A stretch of DNA of 64,000 nucleotides from Romboutsia faecis (GTDB lineage: Bacteria > Bacillota > Clostridia > Peptostreptococcales > Peptostreptococcaceae), in NCBI RefSeq assembly GCF_014323405.1, contig NZ_JACRWE010000004.1, positions 62,001-126,000 of the forward strand, given 5' to 3'. Below the pieces are notes generated by a model. The model made no database searches. It saw only the letters and a program-made list of their open reading frames with translations, and was not told the DNA's origin. Below are positions 26,252-35,722 of this stretch, one piece after another (the stretch's first letter is position 1; the number at the start of each line of letters is the position of its first letter). Made by a program: the position numbers and the translations under genes.

Positions 26252-27169
26252 ATGTCAGTTGAATCTCAAGCTGTAGGCATAAAGAAAAAATACAAAAATA
26301 GAAACAATAAAGGTAAATATATAGCTGAAAGTGTAGCAAAGAATATATTTTTTATGAGTGCATTAGTTGCAGTAGTAAGTTTATTACTAATAATAGGATT
26401 TGTATTTTATAAGGGGTTAATACCATTCATATCTAAAGGATACTCATTTACAGCTTTTTTAACAGGAGTTGATTGGTTACCTTCATCAGATAAATTTGGA
26501 ATATTACCAATGATTATAGCTTCATTAATAGCTACAGTTGGATCGTTAATTATAGGAGTACCAGTAGGAATTTTAACTTCAGTATTTATAGCAGAAATAG
26601 CTCCTAAAAAAGTGGCTAAGTTAATGTCACCAGCTGTAGAACTTTTAGCAGGTATACCATCAGTATTATATGGGATATTTGGTTTAGCATTTATAGTACC
26701 AGCAATACAAGATACATTTAATCTACCTAAGGGTCAGAGTTTATTAGCAGTAATAATAGTTTTATCAATAATGATGTTACCAACAATAATATCTGTATCA
26801 GAAACGGCAATAAGAGCAGTGCCTAGAGCGTATAAAGAAGGTTCATTAGCATTAGGTGCTTCAAAAATAGAAACAATATTTAAAGTTGTTTTACCAGCTG
26901 CAAAGTCAGGAATACTAGCAGCAGTAGTATTAGGAATTGGTAGAGCATTAGGTGAAACAATGGCAGTAATATTAGTAGCAGGTAATTCACCTATGATACC
27001 AAGTTCTTTAATGGATAGTGTAAGACCACTTACAACAAATATAGCTCTTGAAATGGGATATGCATTTGGAACTCATCAAGAAATGCTATTTGCAACAGGA
27101 GTAGTATTATTCTCATTCATATTAATTTTAAATCTAATACTAAATAAATTATCTAAGGGGGTAGATTAA
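26252..27169 (+). CDS. pstC: Phosphate ABC transporter permease PstC
   Basis: A 305-residue inner-membrane permease with six helices. The BPD_transp_1 EAA loop reads AYKEGSLALGASKIETIFKV. ATG at 26252 follows GGGAGG by 10 bases; GTG at 26237 is too close to that site. Directly followed by pstA, one base apart. Confidence 0.95.
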   Translation: MSVESQAVGIKKKYKNRNNKGKYIAESVAKNIFFMSALVAVVSLLLIIGFVFYKGLIPFISKGYSFTAFLTGVDWLPSSDKFGILPMIIASLIATVGSLIIGVPVGILTSVFIAEIAPKKVAKLMSPAVELLAGIPSVLYGIFGLAFIVPAIQDTFNLPKGQSLLAVIIVLSIMMLPTIISVSETAIRAVPRAYKEGSLALGASKIETIFKVVLPAAKSGILAAVVLGIGRALGETMAVILVAGNSPMIPSSLMDSVRPLTTNIALEMGYAFGTHQEMLFATGVVLFSFILILNLILNKLSKGVD

Positions 27170-27170
27170 G

Positions 27171-27995
27171 ATGAGAAAATTTAAAGAAAACATACTAAAG
27201 TTTTTAATCTATCTATCAGCAATATTTACAGTAGGAACACTAGCAATAATAGTAGGGTATATATTTACGAAGGGAGTTGGAAAGCTTAATTTACATTTTT
27301 TAATAAGTGATTATTCATCTTCGGGAGATGGTGGTATATTACCTATGATAGTTAGTACGGTATATATGGTAGGCGTTTCTATAGCAATAGCAACACCAAT
27401 AGGAATATTAGCAGCAATATATATGCAAGAATATGCAAAACAAGGTAAATTAGTAAAAGCAATAAGATTTGCAACAGAAAGTTTAGCAGGAATACCATCT
27501 ATAATATATGGGTTATTCGGAGGTATTTTCTTTGTTACAGTATTAAAGTTAAGTTTCTCCATTTTATCAGGAGCACTAACAGTTGCAATAATAATATTAC
27601 CTTTAATAATTAGAACTACAGAAGAAGCTTTAAAAACTGTACCAAGATCATATAGAGAAGCATCATTAGCTCTTGGATCAACAAAGTTCCAAACGCTTTA
27701 TAAAGTAGTGCTTCCAAGTGCAGTACCAGGAATATTATCAGGAATAATATTATCAGTAGGTCGTGTTATTGGAGAATCAGCAGCAATATTTTTAACAGCG
27801 GGGACTGTTGCTCAAATGCCTTCGGGGATATTTGATAGTGCAAGAACATTAACTGTTCATGCATATCTTTTAACTAAGGAGTCTGGAGATATTCAAACAG
27901 CTGCAGCTTTAGGTATAGTATTAATATTTATAGTATTAACTTTAAATACAATAGCAAAAACAATAGCAAAGAAATTAAACAAAGCGAACTACTAA
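27171..27995 (+). CDS. pstA: Phosphate ABC transporter permease PstA
   Basis: A 274-residue permease partner of PstC, with six helices and EAA loop SYREASLALGSTKFQTLYKV. The ribosome site GGGG lies within the end of pstC, so translation is probably coupled. Confidence 0.95.
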   Translation: MRKFKENILKFLIYLSAIFTVGTLAIIVGYIFTKGVGKLNLHFLISDYSSSGDGGILPMIVSTVYMVGVSIAIATPIGILAAIYMQEYAKQGKLVKAIRFATESLAGIPSIIYGLFGGIFFVTVLKLSFSILSGALTVAIIILPLIIRTTEEALKTVPRSYREASLALGSTKFQTLYKVVLPSAVPGILSGIILSVGRVIGESAAIFLTAGTVAQMPSGIFDSARTLTVHAYLLTKESGDIQTAAALGIVLIFIVLTLNTIAKTIAKKLNKANY

Positions 27996-28064
27996 AATTT
28001 ATATAAATTAAATATTAACTCATTAAAATTGGTAATTTAAATAATATGTCTAAGAGGTGAAGAT

Positions 28065-28829
28065 ATGAGTATAATTAATTCAACAAAATTAAACGTAAAA
28101 GATTTAGAATTATTTTACGGAGACAATAAAGCATTAAAAGGTATAAATATGAATATAAAGTCTAATAGAGTAACAGCTCTTATAGGACCTTCTGGATGTG
28201 GAAAATCAACATTTCTAAGAACGCTAAATAGAATGAATGATTTGATAGATAATGTAACAATAAAAGGTTTAGTAGAAGTAGATGGCGAAGATATATATAA
28301 ATCTGATGATGTTATAAAATTAAGAACTAAGGTAGGTATGGTATTTCAAAAGCCAAATCCATTCCCTATGAGTATATATGATAACGTAGCATATGGTCCC
28401 AGAACTCATGGGATAAAAGATAAAAAAGAACTAGACAAAATAGTAGAAGAAAGTTTAAAAGGAGCTGCAATTTGGGATGAAGTTAAGGACAGACTTAAGT
28501 CTTCAGCGCTAGGATTATCAGGGGGGCAACAGCAACGTATATGTATAGCAAGAGCTATAGCTATGAAACCTGAAGTTATACTTATGGATGAACCAACATC
28601 AGCATTAGATCCAATATCTACATTAAAGGTAGAAGAGCTTATTGAAAATTTAAAAAAACAATATACAATTATAATTGTAACGCATAATATGCAACAAGCA
28701 GCTCGTATTTCTGATGACACAGGATTTTTCCTAAATGGGGAATTGGTAGAGTTCAATGAAACGAAGACTATCTTTACTAATCCATTTGATAAACGTACAG
28801 AGGACTATATTACTGGAAGATTTGGATAA
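28065..28829 (+). CDS. pstB: Phosphate ABC transporter ATPase PstB
   Basis: A 254-residue ATPase. Walker [11 protein letters not shown]-loop [15 protein letters not shown] typical of PstB, signature LSGGQQQR, Walker [13 protein letters not shown]. It energises PstCA on the cytoplasmic face. Standard length. Confidence 0.97.
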   Translation: MSIINSTKLNVKDLELFYGDNKALKGINMNIKSNRVTALIGPSGCGKSTFLRTLNRMNDLIDNVTIKGLVEVDGEDIYKSDDVIKLRTKVGMVFQKPNPFPMSIYDNVAYGPRTHGIKDKKELDKIVEESLKGAAIWDEVKDRLKSSALGLSGGQQQRICIARAIAMKPEVILMDEPTSALDPISTLKVEELIENLKKQYTIIIVTHNMQQAARISDDTGFFLNGELVEFNETKTIFTNPFDKRTEDYITGRFG

Positions 28830-28864
28830 AATAAGGGGTTAAAAATTTATAAAGGAGAGCGAGT

Positions 28865-29518
28865 ATGATTGTGACAAAATTAGAATTTAATATAAATACT
28901 CTTAAAGAATATGCAGTTAGAATGGTTGAAAAGTGTGAGGAAGCTGTTTCTTTATCGGTTAATAGCTTAGTAACTAAGGATTTAGATTGTGCGAAAAAAG
29001 TTATAAAACTAGATGAAGATATAGATACACTAAGAGAATATATAAGAGATAGAACTATAGAGTTAATGGTATTAAAGCAACCAATGGCTAGAGACTTAAG
29101 AGAAATATATGCTTTAAGCAATATAGCTATAGAGTTAGAAAGAATAGGAGATTATGCTGAAAATATAGCTGAAGAAACATTAGCTATAGGTAATGAAGAG
29201 CATATAGTAAATTTAGATTCAATCTTAAAAATGTCTAATGTATGCTTAAGCATGCTTAGCGATATTAAAAAATCTCTAATTGAGTGTGATGAAAAGTTAG
29301 CTTATGATATTGCTATGAGGGATGATATCATAGACAAAATATATGAAGAATCAAGGGGGCACTATATAAGCAAAATGTGCAAAAACCCTAATAATGTAGA
29401 TCAAGGTACTAGACTTTTATTTGTAGGAAGATATCTTGAAAGAATCGGAGATCATATAACAAACATATGTGAAAAAATTATATATGTTGCAAATGGAAAA
29501 ATGATAGAAATTCAGTAA
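28865..29518 (+). CDS. phoU: PhoU phosphate signalling protein
   Basis: A 217-residue all-helical protein of two three-helix bundles. Each has the metal-cluster motif (IELERIGDYAENIAE and RYLERIGDHITNICE). It couples PstSCAB status to the PhoR/PhoP system and limits phosphate uptake. Last gene of the pst operon. No phoPR genes are in the window. Confidence 0.95.
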   Translation: MIVTKLEFNINTLKEYAVRMVEKCEEAVSLSVNSLVTKDLDCAKKVIKLDEDIDTLREYIRDRTIELMVLKQPMARDLREIYALSNIAIELERIGDYAENIAEETLAIGNEEHIVNLDSILKMSNVCLSMLSDIKKSLIECDEKLAYDIAMRDDIIDKIYEESRGHYISKMCKNPNNVDQGTRLLFVGRYLERIGDHITNICEKIIYVANGKMIEIQ

Positions 29519-29543
29519 GTGTGATGATGAAAGCTCGGGCTGA

Positions 29544-29604
29544 AATATAAAAATACTAGGCAAGCAGCTGAGAAAATGTTGCAAATGTCTGGTATTTTTA
29601 TATT
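29544..29604 (+). repeat. Hairpin with AA/AAAT internal loop, copy 1
   Basis: The 18-base outer stem (29544-29561 with 29587-29604) ends in a C-G pair. Then come AA on the 5' side and AAAT on the 3' side, an inner stem GCAGC/GTTGC and a 9-base loop. Two G-U pairs suggest an RNA function. It lies between phoU and gdhA and probably terminates phoU. Copies 2 and 3 are at 38433 and 58350. The rest of the 303-base gap (29519-29821) is AT-rich with no ORF. Confidence 0.65.
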
Positions 29605-29818
29605 TAGACTTATATTTTTTATTATCAAACTAACTAAATTATTCTAGGTTAACGATAAAAAATTAAAAATTTAAGTTAAAATAAGAAATGAAGTAAAGTA
29701 AAAAGGATTTTACAGAAAATTAAAAAAATTATTAAGGAATTAAGCTTTAAGTATTGGAAAAGAGTTATCTAAAGTATACAATATAAAAGGGTTAGAAAAT
29801 AAATAATTAGGGGTGTAG

Positions 29819-31225
<1,407 letters not shown>

Positions 31226-31277
31226 TAACTATATTTGATTTACAATAAAAATAGATTATGTTAGAATATAGTCGCAT

Positions 31278-31390
31278 AAAACATATATAAGTTCATAGAA
31301 TGATTGAATGTTTCTACCAACTTCCGTATCAGTTGATTATATGTTTTCCTTATTGGAATAACTCTATCAATTTACATGTGTTAGTTGGTA
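31278..31390 (+). ncRNA. Candidate purine-family riboswitch ahead of the HD gene
   Basis: P1 is a perfect 10-base pairing (31278-31287 with 31338-31347). J2/3 reads GTTTCTACC exactly as in guanine/adenine aptamers (31310-31318). P3 is CAACT/AGTTG (31318-31322 with 31331-31335). J3/1 reads GATTAT, placing T at position 74 as in adenine aptamers (31337). P2 is short (GTTCA/TGAAT) and its 9-base loop lacks the usual GG that docks with loop 3. A downstream AGTTGGTA (31383-31390) is complementary to TACCAACT (31315-31322), giving an alternative fold that would destroy the aptamer. The ligand is uncertain. Confidence 0.7.
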
Positions 31391-31428
31391 TTTTTATGCA
31401 AAAGTATAAATTCAGAGGAGAAATAAAT

Positions 31429-31974
31429 ATGGCAGATTATATGACTACATTTTCAAAAGCGAATTTTTTACCACTGTGTCCTAATAAAGATGATATTTTA
31501 ATAGATGATATTGCTCATGCGTTATCACTTATGTGTAGAGCAAATGGACATTTTCCAGAATTTTATTCGGTTGCACAACATAGTATTTTCTGTTGCGAAG
31601 AAGCGATACAAAGAGGATATAGTAATAAAGTTGTTTTAGCATGTTTGCTACATGATGCTAGTGAAGCATATATTGCAGATATAACTAGACCAGTAAAGAA
31701 ATATTTAGATAAATATCTAGAAATAGAAATGTCATTACAAAATGAGATTTATGAAAAGTATCTTGAAGCTAAATTAACTGATGAAGAACAAAAAATGATA
31801 GATTCAGTTGATAATACTTTACTATATCATGAATTTATTCATTATACAGGAGTAGAATTAGATGTAGAAAAAGAGGACCTACTAAGTAAGCCAGTATTTA
31901 AATTTGAAGAGTTTGCATCAGTAGAAAATAGATATAAAGAACTATTTTATAAATTAACAAATATTGATAATTAG
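31429..31974 (+). CDS. HD-domain phosphohydrolase, YfbR/5'-deoxynucleotidase-like
   Basis: A 181-residue HD-superfamily protein. The metal ligands appear as QHSIFC (His), LLHDASEAYIADI (His-Asp) and SVDNTLLYHEF (Asp). The arrangement resembles YfbR-type 5'-deoxyribonucleotidases, which hydrolyse dNMPs. ATG at 31429 follows GAGGAG by 8 bases. A longer reading from 31300 would translate the riboswitch-like leader and is rejected. A purine-sensing leader on a nucleotide-cleaving enzyme makes functional sense. Confidence 0.85.
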   Translation: MADYMTTFSKANFLPLCPNKDDILIDDIAHALSLMCRANGHFPEFYSVAQHSIFCCEEAIQRGYSNKVVLACLLHDASEAYIADITRPVKKYLDKYLEIEMSLQNEIYEKYLEAKLTDEEQKMIDSVDNTLLYHEFIHYTGVELDVEKEDLLSKPVFKFEEFASVENRYKELFYKLTNIDN

Positions 31975-31989
31975 TGATTTTAGAAACGA

Positions 31990-32020
31990 AAGCATGTAGA
32001 ACAGTTACATGCTTTTAGTT
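31990..32020 (+). terminator. Terminator after the HD gene
   Basis: AAGCATGTA with TACATGCTT around a 7-base loop, then TTTAGTTT. Confidence 0.8.
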
Positions 32021-32155
32021 TATTAAGTATTTTACTAAAAAGTACAGTAGAATAAAATGGAATATTGTTTAGTGGCTACCATAATTTTTTTTTATGGATT
32101 ATACTATATAGGTAAAAAATATAAATAACCATAGTTATATCAGGAGGTTTTATCA

Positions 32156-33025
32156 TTGAAGTTTAAGTTGGGCATGAGAAATATAAAAAGTGGTATAGCA
32201 GTTATGCTTTGCTGTATTTTAGGACAATACATTATTGAAAATTTATTTTTTGCAGTAGTAGCATGTGCAATATCAGTGCAAGGAACAGTTAAGGGGTCTG
32301 TAAAAGCAGGTCTAGGCAGGGTAAAAGGAACTATGTTAGGTGGATTGATTGGATATTTAACAGTTCTTATTAAGCCTGGAGATCCTATTTTATGTGGTCT
32401 AGGTGTAATGGCAGTTATATATGGATGCACTGCTTTAAAGAGCCCGGGACTTGTAGTATCTTTAGTAACATTTTCAGCTATACATTTAGGTAATATAGGA
32501 ACAATAGATCCAGCATATTATGCTATACATAGAGTTATAGATACATCCATGGGAGTAGTTTTTGGTGTAGCAGTAAACTGTTTATTTGCAAGGCCAGATT
32601 ATTTTGAAAATACAATGAATGAATTTATAAAGATGGAAAAGTTATCAAAAGAGTTTATAAAATTAAGAATAATAAACAATGAACATTTTGATATAGAAAA
32701 ATATGGTTTAGCATTTAATAAACTAGAAAGTGTATATTCAAAATTCTTAGATGAATTAGATTTTACTAAAAATAATATAAATACAGATCAACTAGAAGAA
32801 TCAATCGGAGTATGTGAGCAAATATATTTTCATATGAAATCTATAGAACTATTAGAAAAGAAATTATATCTTAATAAGAAAAACTATAAAGTACTTAAGA
32901 AATTCTATAGGGGTGAGGATTTTGATTGGGAGATTGACGATACAAAAAGCCCCGTATTTAATTTTCATTTAGAAAAAATAATAGAAAAAATAGATCAATT
33001 GAATTCTTTAAATAATTTCAAATAA
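32156..33025 (+). CDS. Aromatic acid exporter / FUSC-family membrane protein
   Basis: A 289-residue protein. The N-terminal half has about five helices with the ArAE/FUSC pattern (GLGRVKGTMLGGLIGYLTV). The C-terminal half is a cytoplasmic helical domain (about 155-289). TTG start at 32156 with GGAGG 9 bases before. This family is often annotated as aromatic acid exporter; no substrate evidence. Confidence 0.85.
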   Translation: MKFKLGMRNIKSGIAVMLCCILGQYIIENLFFAVVACAISVQGTVKGSVKAGLGRVKGTMLGGLIGYLTVLIKPGDPILCGLGVMAVIYGCTALKSPGLVVSLVTFSAIHLGNIGTIDPAYYAIHRVIDTSMGVVFGVAVNCLFARPDYFENTMNEFIKMEKLSKEFIKLRIINNEHFDIEKYGLAFNKLESVYSKFLDELDFTKNNINTDQLEESIGVCEQIYFHMKSIELLEKKLYLNKKNYKVLKKFYRGEDFDWEIDDTKSPVFNFHLEKIIEKIDQLNSLNNFK

Positions 33026-33043
33026 CAACTCATAAATAAAATG

Positions 33044-33092
33044 CAGTACCTCTACAAATATTAGATATATAAGTCAACTAAAGGAGGTACTG
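33044..33092 (+). promoter_or_regulatory. Hairpin masking the hydrogenase-like gene's ribosome site
   Basis: CAGTACCTC (33044-33052) is an exact complement of GAGGTACTG (33084-33092), which contains the ribosome site just before the ATG at 33094. No T-run follows, so this looks like translational masking rather than termination. Confidence 0.6.
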
Positions 33093-33093
33093 T

Positions 33094-34482
33094 ATGAAAC
33101 CTATCTGTTTAGAAACTCAAATTTTAAATAAATATAAAACAATAATTTTTAGAGAATTAATAAAGTTAGTATGGAATGAGAATCTGGATAATATAGATGA
33201 TATTCCTAAAAATATATTAGAACATGTAAAAAGTGAAAGTAATCAGGAAATAGATGAAGATACAATCATAAATTTGATAAGAGTAATTTTAGGCCTTAAT
33301 CCATTAGAAAGTATTGAAAATATTAGATTAAAAGACATGATTTATGAATCAATAAATTTAGATAAAGTAGAGATGCCGATAATCTCTATTATAGATGATG
33401 CATGTAAATATTGTGATAATACTAAATATGAATGTTTGATTAAGAACAAGCATATAAATTGTAATAAACAAAATACATGCAGTGCTTGTGGAGAATGTAT
33501 TTCTAAATGTAAGCTAGGTGCTATATCAGATAAAATTGAATTTATTCCAATTATAAATATATTAAAAAATAAGAAACATCCAGTATATGCAATTTTGGCA
33601 CCTGCATTTACTGGACAATTTGGTGAAGATATCAGTTCGGGAATATTAAGAGGGGCACTTAAGAGTATTGGTTTTAAAGATATGATAGAAGTAGCACTTG
33701 CAGCAGATATTCTCACAATAATAGAGGCGTATCATTACTATGAGCATATGAAAAATAATAATAAGGATTACTTTATAACTAGCTGTTGTTGCCCTGTATG
33801 GGTGAGTTTAATAAAAAGTAAATTTCCTGAAATTGTTGGGAATATATCTTCTTCTGTATCGCCTATGATTGCATGTGCAAGGATAATTAAAGTTTTAAAT
33901 CCAGAAGCAAAAGTTGTTTTTATAGGTCCTTGTATTGCAAAAAAGAAAGAAGCAATATCTGAAGACTTAAAAGGAGATGTAGATTTTGTGCTTACATTCC
34001 AAGAATTAGATGAAATATTTAAAGCTCTGAATGTAAATTTTCTACATATAAAGGAAGACAACAGATTAGAGTCCTCTTACTGTGGGAGAGTATATGCAAA
34101 ATCAGGAGGTGTTAGTAAATCAATAGAAATGGTTTTAAAAGAAATTGATGAATATATAAAGTTTAATCCCATAGCATTTCAAGGGCCTAAAGAGTGTATG
34201 GAAGGCCTTGAAAAATTAATTAATAAAGAAATTGATGTGACATTTATAGAAGGTATGGGTTGTAAGGGTGGATGCATAGGAGGTCCTAAAAAACTAATAC
34301 CACTAGATGAAGGCGAAAAATATATGGACAAGTACCTACAAGAATCAAAATTAGAAACTCCGTTTGATAACCTAAATGTTGCACAATTTTTACTAGAAAT
34401 AGGTATAAAAAAAATCGAAGATTTAGGGGACACAAATCAAGATAAAATCCAACAAATTTTCAATAGGAATATAGAAAATTAA
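33094..34482 (+). CDS. [FeFe]-hydrogenase-like protein, group C/D type
   Basis: A 462-residue protein. An N-terminal domain of about 100 residues without clear homology precedes a Cys-rich stretch with one clear 4Fe-4S motif, CSACGECISKC. The H-cluster domain follows. Motif L1 is TSCCCPVW, L2 GPCIAKKKEA and L3 EGMGCKGGCIGGPK. L2 and L3 differ from the classical MPC and ACxxGC forms, as in the sensory or uncharacterised hydrogenase groups. No PAS or redox partner domain is present and no maturation genes are near. It may be an H2 sensor or an enzyme with altered chemistry. Confidence 0.85.
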   Translation: MKPICLETQILNKYKTIIFRELIKLVWNENLDNIDDIPKNILEHVKSESNQEIDEDTIINLIRVILGLNPLESIENIRLKDMIYESINLDKVEMPIISIIDDACKYCDNTKYECLIKNKHINCNKQNTCSACGECISKCKLGAISDKIEFIPIINILKNKKHPVYAILAPAFTGQFGEDISSGILRGALKSIGFKDMIEVALAADILTIIEAYHYYEHMKNNNKDYFITSCCCPVWVSLIKSKFPEIVGNISSSVSPMIACARIIKVLNPEAKVVFIGPCIAKKKEAISEDLKGDVDFVLTFQELDEIFKALNVNFLHIKEDNRLESSYCGRVYAKSGGVSKSIEMVLKEIDEYIKFNPIAFQGPKECMEGLEKLINKEIDVTFIEGMGCKGGCIGGPKKLIPLDEGEKYMDKYLQESKLETPFDNLNVAQFLLEIGIKKIEDLGDTNQDKIQQIFNRNIEN

Positions 34483-34517
34483 CTAAAATTAATCTTTATT
34501 AAGAGGAGATTATAATA

Positions 34518-35309
34518 ATGGGGGAAAAGAAAAAAGTATTAAAGATGTTAATAGGTATATTTTTAATAGCAATTATAGTATGTATAGGAGTATCTTATAA
34601 TCAAAGTAGCAAGACAATAAATAAAAATATTAATATTGATAAAAGTATAAATGATATTAAAAAAAACACATTTAATGAAACAAGTAAAGGATCAGATACA
34701 AAGCCAGAAAAAATAGCATATATAACAATAGATGATGGTCCTTCAAAATATACAAGCCAAATATTAGATATATTAGATAGTAACAATGTAAAAGGAACAT
34801 TCTTTATGTTAAATAATAATATGATATTGCACAAAGAAGAAGTTAATAGAATGATAAAAGAAGGTCATGGTGTTGGATTTCATGGTGTAAGTCATGATAT
34901 AAAGGAATTGTATAAAACAGAAACATCTTCATTAGAGGAATTTGAAACCTGTAATAAAACGCTATATGACATATGTGGAAAAAATTCGAAGCTAATAAGA
35001 CTACCATATGGAAGCAAACCATATACACCACAAGAAAATTATGATAGCTTAATTAAAAATGATTACTTGATATGGGATTGGACCTTAGATACCCAAGATT
35101 GGAAATCATCAACGGACCAAATTGTAAGTAATATATTATATTACGGGAGAGAAAGAGAAGAAATAGTAATATTAATGCACGAAAAAGAACAAACTGTAAA
35201 TGCATTAAATGATACTATAAAAATTTTAAAGGAAAGAGGATATACAATACTTCCTATAACAGAAAGTATATCTCCAAAAAATTTCTGGATAGGCAATACG
35301 AATAGCTAA
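34518..35309 (+). CDS. Membrane-anchored polysaccharide deacetylase
   Basis: A 263-residue NodB-domain (CE4) protein. One N-terminal helix (about 8-26) anchors it outside. The catalytic motif 1 is ITIDDGPS with both Asp, motif 2 is HGVSHD, and motif 3 RLPYGSKPY. It likely deacetylates peptidoglycan GlcNAc/MurNAc. AGAGGAG ribosome site. Probably a separate unit from valS. Confidence 0.9.
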   Translation: MGEKKKVLKMLIGIFLIAIIVCIGVSYNQSSKTINKNINIDKSINDIKKNTFNETSKGSDTKPEKIAYITIDDGPSKYTSQILDILDSNNVKGTFFMLNNNMILHKEEVNRMIKEGHGVGFHGVSHDIKELYKTETSSLEEFETCNKTLYDICGKNSKLIRLPYGSKPYTPQENYDSLIKNDYLIWDWTLDTQDWKSSTDQIVSNILYYGREREEIVILMHEKEQTVNALNDTIKILKERGYTILPITESISPKNFWIGNTNS

Positions 35310-35333
35310 AATAACTTATATTATTATTAATAA

Positions 35334-35362
35334 TTGACAATAATAAAGGAAATTGGATATAA
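35334..35362 (+). promoter_or_regulatory. Sigma-A promoter of the valS T-box leader
   Basis: TTGACA (35334-35339), a 17-base spacer and TATAAT (35357-35362): full consensus. Transcription would begin near 35369. Confidence 0.85.
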
Positions 35363-35391
35363 TTAATAAATACAATAATATAAAAAAATAC

Positions 35392-35681
35392 AGTGAAGAA
35401 GAGGATTATGTAAATACTGCTAATAGAGAAGAAAACTCATAGGCTGAAAGGTTTTCTAAGTATAGGTTTACAGAAGGTAGCTTCGGAGTTTCTAGGTTGA
35501 ATTAATAGTAGACTTAGACGGTGAAAATCGTTAAAATTTATTGAGAGCTAAGAGGAAAATTTTTTGTATTTATAATGTTGCAACAGTACAATAAACCATA
35601 CAATTTTGAATTTAAATCTTAGAATTAAGGTGGTAACGCGAGCTTTTCGTCCTTATTATGAGGACTAAAAGCTCTTTTTTA
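35392..35681 (+). ncRNA. T-box riboswitch for valS
   Basis: The T-box core reads AAGGTGGTAACGCG (35626-35639), close to the consensus AGGGTGGNACCGCG. It is preceded by a long structured leader (stem I region from about 35392). A terminator follows: GAGCTTTT..GTCC with GGAC..AAAAGCTC, then TTTTTT (35639-35679). Uncharged tRNA-Val should stabilise the antiterminator and let valS be read. The specifier codon was not assigned with certainty. Confidence 0.93.
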
Positions 35682-35722
35682 TTATAAAAATAAGACTAAT
35701 TAATAAGCAGGAGGAAATATCA

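Noticed and set aside
31300..31428. A longer HD protein reading through the leader from 31300
   Set aside because: This stretch matches a purine aptamer, has no ribosome site and is unlike the N-terminus of the HD family.
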